Origin: Streptomyces sp. NBC_00576
GTDB lineage: Bacteria > Actinomycetota > Actinomycetes > Streptomycetales > Streptomycetaceae
Direction: 5' to 3'
Assembly: GCF_036345175.1 (NCBI RefSeq)
Contig: NZ_CP107780.1
Location: 7,130,001 to 7,194,000 of the forward strand
DNA length: 64,000 nt
The position numbers and the translations under genes are program-made. Positions 1 to 8,930 of this stretch are shown in pieces (position 1 is the first letter of the stretch; every line of letters starts with the position of its first letter). Below the pieces are notes generated by a model, which was not told the origin of the DNA, did not search any database, and saw only the letters and a program-made list of their open reading frames with translations.

Positions 1-803
1 GGAAGGTTGGAGAAGTCCTTCGGGCAGACCAGCAGCACACGGTGGCGCACCGTCGGCGCCGGATCGCTGCCCTGGGTGAGCCGGGCGGCGACCTCCTCCA
101 GCGCCAGCACATACACCGCGGCCTGACGGGCCGCCGCGCCCACTTTGGCGGGGTCCGCCGAACCGTCCAGCATCGGGAAGGACTTGATCTCCACGACCGA
201 CCAGCTGCCGTCCGGGTGTACGACCACCGCGTCCGGCTCCAGGAAGGCCGGGGAGCCCGCGACGTCGAGGGCGAGCATGGGGTGGTCGAGGAGCGTCCAG
301 CCGCCGGTACCGGTGCCGGCCCTCGCGGTTGTGGCGTCGCGCAGGGCCAGTGCCGTCCGTGCCGTGCGGCCCTCCGGCCCGGTCGCCGTGAGGTCGGGGA
401 CCTCGGCCTCCGCCGGGGCTACCGCACCCGGGTCCAGCTTCTCGTGCACCAGCCGGAGCAGCTCCGCGCCGCCGTCGGCCTTGACCCGGGCCTCGAAGGT
501 GTTGCCGCGCGCCAGGGCGAACTGGGACTGTCCGAAGGCGGACGGTGAGCCCAGCGCGCTCGCCAGCGTCGCCTTGTTCACCCCCGCGCCGTCCAGGATC
601 GCGCGTCGTCTGCACCCGGGGTTGGCGGCGAGGGCCGCGAGGGCGCGCGCGTCCAGTGCCTTCGGTGGTACCGCCGGACCGCGCAGCTCAGCGAGCCGCT
701 GCCGCAGCGCCGTCCCCCGCGTCCGCGGAAGCGGCACCCGGCTTGGCTTCTGGCCCGGGAACTGGCCCGAAGACGGACTCGCGCTGCCTTGGAATTCGCT
801 CAC
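1..803 (-). CDS. PD-(D/E)XK nuclease-like protein (3' end cut by window edge)
   Basis: The minus strand is open from the left edge back to a GTG at 803, giving about 267 residues. Counted from that GTG, a motif resembling the PD-(D/E)XK nuclease core is visible: E189-P-D191-A-V-V, then V-V-E205-I-K207, followed by a helix-rich stretch ending near the edge in RVLLVCPKDFSNLP. This is the layout of RecB-like/restriction-type nucleases, so a DNA-processing role is inferred. Start choice is uncertain: a TTG at about 838 preceded by AGAGG is an alternative. The 5' end overlaps the preceding PAP2 gene by more than 100 bp in another frame, so translation of the two may be coupled. The C-terminus lies outside the window. 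Confidence 0.72.
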   Translation of the reverse strand, partial: MSEFQGSASPSSGQFPGQKPSRVPLPRTRGTALRQRLAELRGPAVPPKALDARALAALAANPGCRRRAILDGAGVNKATLASALGSPSAFGQSQFALARGNTFEARVKADGGAELLRLVHEKLDPGAVAPAEAEVPDLTATGPEGRTARTALALRDATTARAGTGTGGWTLLDHPMLALDVAGSPAFLEPDAVVVHPDGSWSVVEIKSFPMLDGSADPAKVGAAARQAAVYVLALEEVAARLTQGSDPAPTVRHRVLLVCPKDFSNL

Positions 804-1653
804 GCGGGGAAGTCTGGCATCCACCACTGACAATTGGGGCCTCTGCGCCGCGAGAGCGCGTTGCGACGGGTGCGACGCGGGCCGTGATCCACACCCTCGC
901 CCGGTCCGCGTTCCGTATGACGAGCGGTGCCAGCAGCAGCCCGAGGCCCATCACTGCGGCGCCCGCGGCCGCGTCGAGGAAGTAGTGGTTCGCGGTGCCC
1001 ATCACGACGATCGTCGTGATCAACGGGTAGACGACGGCCAGGACCTTGGTGGTGCGCGTACCGCCGTACCGCCACAGCATCACTCCGCACCACAGGGCCC
1101 AGCCGACGTGCAGGCTCGGCATCGCCGCGTACTGGTTCGTCATGCCGCCGAGCCCTCGCGGGGCGCTGGCCTGGCCGCCCCACCAGCCGTACGAGCTGTA
1201 CTGGGCCATCGTGTCCACGAAGCCGTGGCCGGCCTCCAGGAGGCGGGGCGGGCAGGTGGGCAGCAGGGTGAAGCCGATGAGGCCGATGAAGGTCGAGGTC
1301 ATCAGCCAGGTGCGGGCCGCCCGGTAGCGGACGGCACGGGACCGGAAGAGCCAGATCAGGATGGCGGGGGTGACGAGGTAGTGCAGCGACGCGTACCAGA
1401 AGTCGGCCGGTATGCCGATCCAGGGTTCGCGGGTGAACAGGCGGTTGAGCGGGTGCTCGGCGTTCAACCACCAGGACTTCTCGAACCTGAGGATCGCCAG
1501 GCCGTGCTCGACGGCGGTCGACTCGTCGCCCCGCACCAGCAGGCGTCCGGCCGAATAGCACGCGTAGACCAGCAGGATCAGTGGCAGCTCGGTCCACCAG
1601 CGGAGGCGGGTGGGCGAGGCCGTCTCGGGCCGTGCAGTATCGGTCGCCGGCAT
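688..1653 (-). CDS. PAP2-superfamily / inositol-phosphoceramide-synthase-like membrane phosphatase
   Basis: 321 residues with several hydrophobic segments (about 22-40, 85-105, 115-133, 180-196, 205-222, 228-245). The PAP2 catalytic motifs are present: PSLH at 179-182 and H223 with D227 in ANHYFLDAAAG. The LLPTCPPR stretch (130-137) is typical of the AUR1-like branch, which transfers or hydrolyses lipid phosphates at the membrane. The last ~75 residues are proline/alanine-rich and lie over the start of the downstream nuclease-like gene, so that tail may be nonconserved. The exact lipid substrate cannot be told from sequence. Confidence 0.88.
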   Translation of the reverse strand: MPATDTARPETASPTRLRWWTELPLILLVYACYSAGRLLVRGDESTAVEHGLAILRFEKSWWLNAEHPLNRLFTREPWIGIPADFWYASLHYLVTPAILIWLFRSRAVRYRAARTWLMTSTFIGLIGFTLLPTCPPRLLEAGHGFVDTMAQYSSYGWWGGQASAPRGLGGMTNQYAAMPSLHVGWALWCGVMLWRYGGTRTTKVLAVVYPLITTIVVMGTANHYFLDAAAGAAVMGLGLLLAPLVIRNADRARVWITARVAPVATRSRGAEAPIVSGGCQTSPRERIPRQRESVFGPVPGPEAKPGAASADAGDGAAAAAR

Positions 1654-1937
1654 CCGATCGTCTCTCCCACTCTCTGTCCCCGTCTAGCTGCGCCTCCGTC
1701 GTCGGTGGCCTGCGGTTCGCCCGATTTTACGGTGTACGTGAACGCCCCATGAAGCGCCCCTGTCACACAGGACGCAAAGATCGGCCCCTCGGTTGCCCCC
1801 GGACAGCGTGCGCGATGATGGAGGGGTTCCGCCTCGGTTTTTCGCCAATAGGTACACCTGATTCGCTTCGGCGCTCCTTTTCCTCCACCTTTCGCCTTGT
1901 TCGCCACGCTTACCGTCTCCCCCCGGAAGGGCTCCTC

Positions 1938-2534
1938 ATGTCATCGCGCATCCTGCTGGCCCGGCACGGACAGACGGAGTGGTCGCTGTCCGGCAAGCAC
2001 ACCGGCAGGACCGACATCCCCCTCCTGGAGGAGGGCCGGCGCGGTGCCAAGCTGCTCGGCGAACGACTGCACCGGGCGCCCTTCGAGGGGCTTGCGGGCG
2101 TCGAGGTGCGCACGAGCCCGCTGGCACGCGCGCGTGAGACGTGCGAGATCGCCGGGTTCGGTGAGCGCGCGGCCGAGTGGGACACGCTGATGGAGTGGGA
2201 CTACGGGGCGTACGAGGGCATGACTCCCGCGGAGATCCAGGCCGTGCGGCCGGGGTGGCTGATCTGGCGGGACGGGGTCCCAGGGGGCGAGAGCCTGGAG
2301 GCGGTCACCGCGCGCGCGGACGAGGTGGTCGCGTGGGCGCGGTCGGAGGATCGTGACGTGCTGGTGTTCGCGCACGGCCACATCCTGCGGTCGATCGGCG
2401 CGCGCTGGCTGGGGCTGCCGCTCGAGTTCGCGGCACGGATCCGACTGAATCCGACGTCGCTGTCGATACTGGGCTGGGCCTACGGGGAACCGGCGATCGA
2501 GAGCTGGAACGACTTGGGGCACCTGGCCGGGTAG
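1938..2534 (+). CDS. Histidine phosphatase superfamily (phosphoglycerate-mutase-like) protein
   Basis: 198 residues. The start is fixed by GGAAGG eight bases upstream of ATG. The phosphohistidine motif RHG is at 9-11, with R58 in VRTSPLARAR, E86 and the second histidine H146 in VFAHGHILRS, so the full catalytic set is present. The size fits small broad-specificity acid phosphatases of the PhoE/GpmB type rather than glycolytic dPGM; substrate unknown. It is divergent from the PAP2 gene and followed by a strong hairpin that includes its stop codon. Confidence 0.9.
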   Translation: MSSRILLARHGQTEWSLSGKHTGRTDIPLLEEGRRGAKLLGERLHRAPFEGLAGVEVRTSPLARARETCEIAGFGERAAEWDTLMEWDYGAYEGMTPAEIQAVRPGWLIWRDGVPGGESLEAVTARADEVVAWARSEDRDVLVFAHGHILRSIGARWLGLPLEFAARIRLNPTSLSILGWAYGEPAIESWNDLGHLAG

Positions 2535-2584
2535 CGAACCGCACCCGGCGCCGGTGCTGACGGCGGGTGCGATTCGCTACCCGG
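2527..2584 (+). terminator. Hairpin terminator after the histidine phosphatase gene
   Basis: CCGGGTAGCGAA pairs with TTCGCTACCCGG and, after a 2-nt internal loop, GCACCCG pairs with CGGGTGC. The TAG stop codon (2532-2534) sits inside the 5' arm. There is no U-tract, as is usual in Streptomyces. Confidence 0.7.
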
Positions 2585-2970
2585 CGCTTACGGGGTGCCG
2601 CTCGCGGTGACACGGGCGCCGCCCCTAGCGACACGCATGCCCGCGGCCGGGCGGGCTGAACGGGCGCCGCGTGTGCCCGCAGCCGCGTGGCTGGGCCGGC
2701 ACTTCGGTGCCTATGAACCCCGGCCGACTGGAGTGCCCCTTCAGGGGCGCGGGGCTGTGACATTGTGCGGCTCCGCCGCGTGGGCGCGACCAGCCCCCAC
2801 CGGGCCCGCAGCCGGACAGGTGGGCGAGCCGCTCGGCACGTGGGAACTCCGTCGGCTGAGGCGCCCTTAGAGGGGCGCGGGGCTGTGACATTGTGTGGCT
2901 CCGCCGCGTGGGCGCGATCAGCCCCCACCGGGCCCGCAGCCGGGCAGGATTGAAGGGCCCCGCCCCGCAG
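2585..2970. repeat. Intergenic region with two copies of a dispersed GC-rich repeat
   Basis: No gene is supported here. Two nearly identical ~85-bp copies (about 2735-2820 and 2861-2948) each start with a small inverted GCCCC/GGGGC element. They continue with GGGGCTGTGACATTGTG, CTCCGCCGCGTGGGCGCGA and CAGCCCCCACCGGGCCCGCA. A shorter third copy lies at about 28803-28870. Apparent ORFs in this region are by-products of the repeat. Confidence 0.7.
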
Positions 2971-4419
2971 CTATGCCGTGCGCGGCAGACTCGCGTGGCG
3001 TTCCAGGAACGCCGACACCCCTGCCGCCCGCCGGTGAGGCAGAAGCACCCTCGCCGTCGCCGCCAGCATCGTCTGGATACGGGACGACTGGACCTCGTCC
3101 AGCAGATCCAGCACCCGCATGCCTGCCGTCGCAGCCTCGTCCGGGTGGCCGCCGCGGGCCAGGTCGTCGGTGAGTTCGGCCGTGTAGAGGGCGATGTTCC
3201 TGGTGAAGTGCGGGTTCTGGAGATGGGCCGCGCGGCGGGCGTGCCGGGCCGCGCGGGGCCAGTCGCCCAGTGTCGACCAGCACTGCGCCTCCAGGCCCTC
3301 CAGCTCGGCCTCCCCGTAGAAGCTCATCCACTCGGGGTCGGCCTCCGAGGGGCCGCGTTGGTACAGCCCTTGGGCCCGCGCCAGTGCCTGTTCGCAGCCG
3401 GCGCGGTCGGCGAGGCCCGCCCAGCCGCCCGCCTCGCGCAGCGCGAGCAGCGACATCAGACGGGGCGAGCCCAGGGGCCGGGCCACGCGCTGCGCGGCCT
3501 GCGCCGCTCTGACCGCCTCGCGCGGACGCCCCGCGTCGCGCGCGAGGAACGCCGTGTTGCAGAAGGCGTGTGCCTCCAGGGCCGCGTCCCCGGACACGCG
3601 GGCGGTCGCCAGTGCCTCCGCGTAGTGCGAGCGCGCGTCGTCGAAGCGGCCCGAGTCGTGCGCCAGCCAGCCGACGGAGATGGCGAGTTCACCCGCGCCC
3701 GCGTGCAGCCGGTCGGCGGTGGTCTGCCGTACCGCGCCCGCGTCGAGCAGTTCGTAGGCGGCCCGCAGCGGGGCGGCGGCGCGTCGGTAGAGGCCGTCCG
3801 CGCCGTGCCGGTCGTCGAGCAGTCTGATGCGGCGTACGGCCTCTTCCAGGGCGCTCGCCTCACCGGCTCCGACGCGGCGCGTGGGACGGTCCGCGGCCGA
3901 GGCCTCGTAGGCGAGCCCGAAGGGGCTCAGGGAGGCGGCTGCCACAGTGGCACCACCCGTCATGAATGCGCGACGCAGCACGTCGCTCTCCTCGTAGTTG
4001 TCGTGCGTTTCGTACGGGTCCTGCGCGTCCTGCATGTCATACGGCTCGTACGCCCCCGGTGTCTCACCGGTGCCGGACGTCGGGATCGCGGCGTGCGCGG
4101 GGGGCGCGTCCTCCGTTTCGCGCGCTCCGCGTCCGCGTACCGACGCGCGGGGCGCGAACCCCAGGTCGGCCAGGGTCCGGCCGGGGAACATATGCAGGAA
4201 CACCCGCTCGTACGCGTAGTTGGGGCAGCGGATCTCACCCGCTTCGACCCGACCGACGTAACGAGCGTCACAGCTGACCCGCTCCCCGATCTCGCGGGCG
4301 GCCCGCCGTACCGCCGCGGCGAACTCGCCCGGAGAGCGCTGCCCGCGCAACTGCCGAAAGGCGAGGTTCGGCCGTGGCGGCCGGGGGGACTGCGACGAGG
4401 TCACCGTTGACGACGTCAT
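2971..4419 (-). CDS. XRE-like regulator with TPR-type C-terminal region (NsdA-like)
   Basis: 482 residues from the ATG at 4419, chosen because AGAGAGGG lies 7-8 bases upstream; upstream in-frame ATGs lack such a site. The N-terminal ~90 residues resemble a helix-turn-helix module (SPGEFAAAVRRAAREIGERV, then YVGRVEAGEI). A linker of acidic and proline residues follows, then an alanine-rich helical region (about 190-480) with TPR-like repeats. This architecture matches the large Streptomyces regulators of which NsdA is the best known. Regulation of development or antibiotic production is only an inference from the family. It is divergent from the small gene at 4703. Confidence 0.75.
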   Translation of the reverse strand: MTSSTVTSSQSPRPPRPNLAFRQLRGQRSPGEFAAAVRRAAREIGERVSCDARYVGRVEAGEIRCPNYAYERVFLHMFPGRTLADLGFAPRASVRGRGARETEDAPPAHAAIPTSGTGETPGAYEPYDMQDAQDPYETHDNYEESDVLRRAFMTGGATVAAASLSPFGLAYEASAADRPTRRVGAGEASALEEAVRRIRLLDDRHGADGLYRRAAAPLRAAYELLDAGAVRQTTADRLHAGAGELAISVGWLAHDSGRFDDARSHYAEALATARVSGDAALEAHAFCNTAFLARDAGRPREAVRAAQAAQRVARPLGSPRLMSLLALREAGGWAGLADRAGCEQALARAQGLYQRGPSEADPEWMSFYGEAELEGLEAQCWSTLGDWPRAARHARRAAHLQNPHFTRNIALYTAELTDDLARGGHPDEAATAGMRVLDLLDEVQSSRIQTMLAATARVLLPHRRAAGVSAFLERHASLPRTA

Positions 4420-4702
4420 GGCCGGGCCCTCTCTGCGAACCGTCGAACCGTGCCGGATTCCTGACGAGTTGGAACAGTTATCCATCGGACGTCCTGTTTC
4501 CGGCGGGCAAGAACGTACCCGCTGTGCACGACCCGCCATGCGGGGTTTGGCTACAAACCGGATATCTCATCCACGATCTGCCATGAACTGCCATCCTTTG
4601 CGGCGGTCTTGGGCCGTAGCCGTTGACGTTCCGACGCGTTGAACCGGATGGACCGGGAGCTACCCGAACTCCCGACCCACTCGTTTCAGGAGGGGTTCCG
4701 TA

Positions 4703-5158
4703 GTGGAGGCCGGGATGGAGATCAGTCAGAGCACCGATCCTTGTGCGCCGTTCAGAGGGCGTACATCACTCGCGTTGCCCGCATCGTCCGCGTCAAACAA
4801 AGTGCCCAACTGTGATCTGGTGACGGTTCCGGCGCGGCAGGGGCTGGAGGCGGTCGACATCCTGCGCAGGGGCGCCGGCGACGCGGTCGGCCCCGTACTG
4901 CACGACGACGGCTGCGACACCCTCGGTTTCCTCGTCCCGAGGGGCACCGCCGCGGCCTGGGACGTCCCGGGCAGCACCTGCACGGAGACCAACGGGCGTG
5001 GCCTGAGCCTCGCGGTGCCCGATCCCGAACCCCCGGTCGAGGGCTCGGACTGGCTGCTCCCGCCCGGAGACGCGGACCTGGCCACCGACCCGACGGTGCT
5101 CCGCGCGGCCCTCGGTGAGGCGGCCCGGCTCATCGAGGCGGCCGACAACCGCCGCTGA
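4703..5158 (+). CDS. Small conserved-type hypothetical protein
   Basis: 151 residues starting at GTG with AGGAGGG eight bases upstream, a strong start. No transmembrane segment or motif I recognise. The N-terminus contains two cysteines (DPCAPFRGR and PNCDLV). The middle (GLEAVDILRRGAGDAVGPVLHDDGCDTLGF, given here only in outline) has an alternating hydrophobic pattern, and the C-terminus ends in an alanine-rich helix. It is divergent from the NsdA-like regulator across a 283-nt promoter region. Function unknown. Confidence 0.7.
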   Translation: MEAGMEISQSTDPCAPFRGRTSLALPASSASNKVPNCDLVTVPARQGLEAVDILRRGAGDAVGPVLHDDGCDTLGFLVPRGTAAAWDVPGSTCTETNGRGLSLAVPDPEPPVEGSDWLLPPGDADLATDPTVLRAALGEAARLIEAADNRR

Positions 5159-5196
5159 CCTGGCACGACCGCCGTACGGTCGCAGTACGGTCATGG

Positions 5197-5234
5197 TTGG
5201 GCCGAGGTGTTCGCGCACCCCGATAATGAGGGAA
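5197..5234 (+). promoter_or_regulatory. Putative promoter giving a leaderless transcript
   Basis: TTGGGC (5197-5202), 19-nt spacer, GATAAT (5222-5227), then seven bases to the A of the ATG at 5234. The distance fits initiation on the start codon itself. Confidence 0.5.
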
Positions 5235-6103
5235 TGGGAAAGTCCAGAAACGCGCGGCGCGGACAGTCGGCCGCCGAGGCCGTCGTCGAGACGGTCGACG
5301 GCGGGCTCGCCGAGCTGATCCCCGACCGGGACCGGGCGCGCGCCTGGACACTGCTCATCGACGGCGCCCCACAGTCCCACGTCGACCTCGACGACCCGGC
5401 TTACCTCTCCTTCGAGTACCAGCGCCGCCTCGGTCATGTGATCGACCTCGTCGCCCCGCCCGGCAAGCCTGTGCAGGTCGTGCACCTCGGCGGCGGCGCC
5501 CTCACCCTCGCCCGGTACGTCGCCGCGACCCGCCCCCGATCCACCCAGCAGGCCGTCGAGCGGGACGCGGCCCTCGTCCAACTGGTCCGCCGCGAGCTGC
5601 CGTTGGATCCGGGCGCCCGTATCCGGGTGCGCTCCACCGACGCCCGCGAAGGACTCGCGAAGATCCCCGACGGCTGGGCCGACCTCGTCATCGCCGACGT
5701 GTTCAGCGGGGCGCGCACCCCGGCCCATCTGACGTCGGTCGAGTTCCTGACGGACGTACGCAGGGTCGTGAACGACGCCGGCTGTTACGCCGCCAACCTT
5801 GCCGACGGGCCGCCGCTCGCCCATCTGCGGGGCCAGATCGCCACCGCAGGAGCCGTCTTCCCCGAGCTGGCCCTGATCGCCGACCCCACAGTGCTGCGGG
5901 GGAAACGGTTCGGCAACGCGGTGCTCGTCGGCTCCGCGCACCCGCTGCCCATCGCCGAACTGACTCGCCGCACTGCCTCCGACCCGCACCCCGCCCGCCT
6001 CGAACACGGCCGCGCCCTCACCGACTTCACCGGCGGAGCCGTACCGGTCACGGACGCGGCGGCGATCGCCTCACCGGCACCGCCGCCGTCGGTCTTCCGC
6101 TGA
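5234..6103 (+). CDS. Spermidine-synthase-like methyltransferase-fold protein
   Basis: 289 residues. The Rossmann SAM/decarboxy-SAM-binding glycine motif HLGGGALTLAR is at 84-94, an acidic residue follows in QQAVERD, and DLVIADVFSGARTP matches the aspartate-containing motif of polyamine aminopropyltransferases. Actinobacterial members of this fold without the full polyamine site are common, so real spermidine synthase activity is uncertain. The start codon has no usable ribosome site. A GATAAT -10-like hexamer at 5222-5227 with TTGGGC 19 bases upstream puts transcription initiation at or next to the ATG, so the mRNA is probably leaderless. Confidence 0.8.
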   Translation: MGKSRNARRGQSAAEAVVETVDGGLAELIPDRDRARAWTLLIDGAPQSHVDLDDPAYLSFEYQRRLGHVIDLVAPPGKPVQVVHLGGGALTLARYVAATRPRSTQQAVERDAALVQLVRRELPLDPGARIRVRSTDAREGLAKIPDGWADLVIADVFSGARTPAHLTSVEFLTDVRRVVNDAGCYAANLADGPPLAHLRGQIATAGAVFPELALIADPTVLRGKRFGNAVLVGSAHPLPIAELTRRTASDPHPARLEHGRALTDFTGGAVPVTDAAAIASPAPPPSVFR

Positions 6104-6120
6104 CCCGCCGGAGAGGTCGA

Positions 6121-6345
<225 letters not shown>

Positions 6346-6358
6346 AGTGGGCAGGCAG

Positions 6359-6391
6359 GGGGCGCGGCACCCCCCTCAGGTGCCGCGCCCC
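6359..6391. terminator. Bidirectional terminator between convergent genes
   Basis: GGGGCGCGGCACC (6359-6371) pairs perfectly with GGTGCCGCGCCCC (6379-6391) across a 7-nt loop. It can serve the spermidine-synthase-like gene and bglC. Confidence 0.75.
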
Positions 6392-6429
6392 GTCCCCCGG
6401 TCAAAGCCCCGATCAACGCCCCCGTCGGC

Positions 6430-7857
6430 TCACTCGGCGTTCGCCGGCGGCAGGGTGCCGCTGCGGGCCGCGCGGCCGTACCAGAGGGCGCTCGACTTCG
6501 GGGTGCGGGCCAGGGTCGCGTAGTCGACGTACACCGCGCCGAAGCGCTTGCCGTAGCCGTATGCCCACTCGAAGTTGTCCATCAGGGACCACAGGTAGTA
6601 GCCGCGAACGTCCGCGCCCTCGGCGATCGCGCGCCGGACCGCCCGCAGATGGCCGTGGAGGTAGGCGATCCGCTCGGGGTCGTGGACGCGGCCGTCGGAC
6701 TCGGGCTTGTCGTCGTAGGCGGCGCCGTTCTCGGTGATGTAGATCGGCAGGCCCGGAGCCTCCTTCGTGTACCGCATGATCAGGTCGTGCAGGCCCGTCG
6801 GGTCGATCGACCAGCCCATCTCCGTGCGCTCGCCCGGCGACTGGTGGAAGAGGACCTCGTCCGCCCCCGGCCACGGCGAGAAGTCGCTCGCCCCGTGACC
6901 GTCGGCGCGCGGACCGCTCGGCTTCTCCTCGGCCGCCGACACCAGCGCCGGGGTGTAGTAGTTGAGGCCCAGCGCGTCCAACGGCTGGTTGATCAGCGGG
7001 AGGTCGCCGTCCAGGACGTACGACCAGTCAGTGATCGACGAGGTGGCGGCGAACAGGGTCTCCGGGTAGGCGCCGTGCAGCATCGGGCCGTGGAAGACGC
7101 CGTTGGCCAGGTCGTCGATCTTCCGGACCGCGACCAGGTCCTCGGGGGTCTGCGAAAGTGGCCTGACCACCGAGGAGTTGAGGCTCACCGAGACGGTGTT
7201 GCGGGCCGGCATCGCCGCACGCAGGGCCGAAGTGCCCAGCCCGTGCGCCAGGTTGAGGTGATGCGCCGCCCGGAGGGAGGCCAGCGGTTCGGTCCGGCCG
7301 GGGGCGTGCACACCCGAGGCGTAACCGAGGAACGCGCTGCACCAGGGCTCGTTGAGCGTGGTCCACTGCTCGACGCGGTCGCCCAGCGCCTCGCCCATGA
7401 TCTGGGCGTACTCGGCGAAACGCAGCGCGGTCTCCCGCTCCGGCCAGCCGCCCGCGTCCTCCAGCTCCTGCGGGAGGTCCCAGTGGTAGAGGGTGAGCGA
7501 GGGCTTGATGTTGTGTTCGAGCAGCTCGTCGACGAGCCGCCGGTAGAAGTCCAGCCCGCGCTGGACCGCGGGCCCTCGGCCGGTCGGCTGCACCCGCGAC
7601 CAGGAGACGGAGAAGCGGTACGCGGTGAGGCCCAGGTCGGCCATCATCTGCACGTCGTCGCGGTAGCGGTGGTAGTGGTCGACAGCGATGTCACCGTGCT
7701 CGCCGCCCGCCGTTTTGCCCGGCGTATGGCTGAACGTGTCCCAGATCGAGGGGGTGCGGCCGTCCTCCCGCACCGCCCCCTCGATCTGGTACGCGGAGGT
7801 CGCTGCGCCCCAGAGGAAGGCGGGAGGAAAGGTCACCGGGGTAACGGGTTCAGGCAT
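6430..7857 (-). CDS. bglC: Beta-glucosidase, glycoside hydrolase family 1
   Basis: 475 residues, normal length for GH1. Recognisable signatures are FLWGAATSAYQIEGA near the N-terminus, the acid/base motif TLNEPW, and the nucleophile motif IYITENGA, with LWSLMDNFEWAYGYGKRFG near the C-terminus. No signal peptide, so it acts in the cytoplasm on cellobiose imported by CebEFG. The frame stays open far upstream, but the ATG at 7857 gives the normal GH1 N-terminus and has GGGAG in range. A CebR-type operator covers this start codon, which implies direct repression of bglC separately from the transporter genes. Confidence 0.95.
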   Translation of the reverse strand: MPEPVTPVTFPPAFLWGAATSAYQIEGAVREDGRTPSIWDTFSHTPGKTAGGEHGDIAVDHYHRYRDDVQMMADLGLTAYRFSVSWSRVQPTGRGPAVQRGLDFYRRLVDELLEHNIKPSLTLYHWDLPQELEDAGGWPERETALRFAEYAQIMGEALGDRVEQWTTLNEPWCSAFLGYASGVHAPGRTEPLASLRAAHHLNLAHGLGTSALRAAMPARNTVSVSLNSSVVRPLSQTPEDLVAVRKIDDLANGVFHGPMLHGAYPETLFAATSSITDWSYVLDGDLPLINQPLDALGLNYYTPALVSAAEEKPSGPRADGHGASDFSPWPGADEVLFHQSPGERTEMGWSIDPTGLHDLIMRYTKEAPGLPIYITENGAAYDDKPESDGRVHDPERIAYLHGHLRAVRRAIAEGADVRGYYLWSLMDNFEWAYGYGKRFGAVYVDYATLARTPKSSALWYGRAARSGTLPPANAE

Positions 7858-7870
7858 GGAAGCGCTCCCA
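7857..7870. promoter_or_regulatory. CebR-type operator overlapping the bglC start
   Basis: On the coding strand the 14-mer reads TGGGAGCGCTTCCA, one mismatch from the perfect palindrome TGGGAGCGCTCCCA in front of cebE. Its last base is the A of the bglC ATG, and its GGGAG doubles as the ribosome site. Confidence 0.88.
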
Positions 7871-8012
7871 TAGGAGGTCGTGGAGGCCGCCGGGTAGACG
7901 GCTGGGGAAGTGGGGGGAAGTGCGAGGGGGCCGAGGCGGCGGTGACCCGGCCCCCAGGAGAGTTCCCGTACGAGAGTCCTTGTGCGGGTCAGCCCAATGC
8001 TCTGGGTGCGGG

Positions 8013-8918
8013 TCAGCCCTTCACGGCGCCCTGCATGATCCCGCCCACGATCTGCTTGCCGAAGATCGCGAAGACGATCAGCAGCGGCAGCGTGCCGAGC
8101 AGCGCGCCCGCCATGATCAGGGACTGGTCGGGGGTGTAGCCGCGACCGAGGGCGGCCACCGCGACCTGCACGGTCGGGTTGCCGGTCTGGGTCAGCACCA
8201 GGAACGGCCACATGAAGTCGTTCCAGGTCTGCACGAACGTCAGCATGCCGAGCACGGCCATCGCAGGCCGCGCGGCCGGGAACACCACGTGCCACACCAC
8301 ACGCCAACTGCTCGCACCGTCGACCCGGGCGGCCTCGATGATCTCGTCCGGCAGTGCCTGGGTCAGGTACTGCCGCATGAAGAACACGCCGAACGCGCTC
8401 ACCAGCGAGGGGAGGATGACCGCCTGCAACTGGTCGGTCCAGTCCAGCTTGGCGACCATCATGTACAGCGGGATCACACTCAGCTGCGGCGGCACCATCA
8501 TCGTGCCGATCACGATCAGCATCAGGGCGCCCCGGCCCCGGAACCGCAGCTTGGCGAAGGCGAAACCGGCGATCGTCGACAGGAAGACGATGGTCAGCGA
8601 CGAAACGCCCGCCACGATCGTGGTGTTGAAGAAAGCCTCGCCCAGGTTGGCGTCCGTCCAGGCGATTTCGAGCTTGTCGAAGAGACCGCCGCCGAACCAG
8701 AACGGCGGCGGGGTCTGCGCCAGCCGGTTGTTGTCGCGCGAGGCGGCGACCGCCGTCCACACCAGCGGGAGCAGCGAGACGATCGTGAAGATGATCAGGA
8801 TCGCGTACGCGATCGGACCGCCGTGCAGTTGCCCGCCGGCCCGCGCGGACTTCGGCAGGCGGGGACGCTTGGCCTTCTCGGTCGGCTTGGCGTCGGGGGG
8901 TGTCAATGTCGTCGTCAC
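8013..8918 (-). CDS. cebG: Cellobiose ABC transporter permease CebG
   Basis: 301 residues, six predicted membrane helices starting at about residue 35. The EAA loop that contacts the ATPase is visible as EAARVDGASSWRVVWHVVFP (about 190-209). It belongs to the MalG/carbohydrate-uptake-1 permease type. The gene follows cebF with a 12-nt gap and precedes bglC by 155 nt. No ATPase gene is present in the locus; in Streptomyces such importers use the shared ATPase MsiK encoded elsewhere, so that dependence is inferred. Confidence 0.93.
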   Translation of the reverse strand: MTTTLTPPDAKPTEKAKRPRLPKSARAGGQLHGGPIAYAILIIFTIVSLLPLVWTAVAASRDNNRLAQTPPPFWFGGGLFDKLEIAWTDANLGEAFFNTTIVAGVSSLTIVFLSTIAGFAFAKLRFRGRGALMLIVIGTMMVPPQLSVIPLYMMVAKLDWTDQLQAVILPSLVSAFGVFFMRQYLTQALPDEIIEAARVDGASSWRVVWHVVFPAARPAMAVLGMLTFVQTWNDFMWPFLVLTQTGNPTVQVAVAALGRGYTPDQSLIMAGALLGTLPLLIVFAIFGKQIVGGIMQGAVKG

Positions 8919-8930
8919 GGCCGGGACTCC

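Noticed and set aside
145..1752. 535-codon plus-strand ORF opposite the nuclease-like and PAP2 genes
   Set aside because: Low-complexity Arg/Gly/Pro content and no ribosome site; the minus-strand genes show real catalytic motifs.
2595..2953. Several short ORFs sharing RGAVTLCGSAAWAR
   Set aside because: They are translations of the dispersed intergenic repeat.
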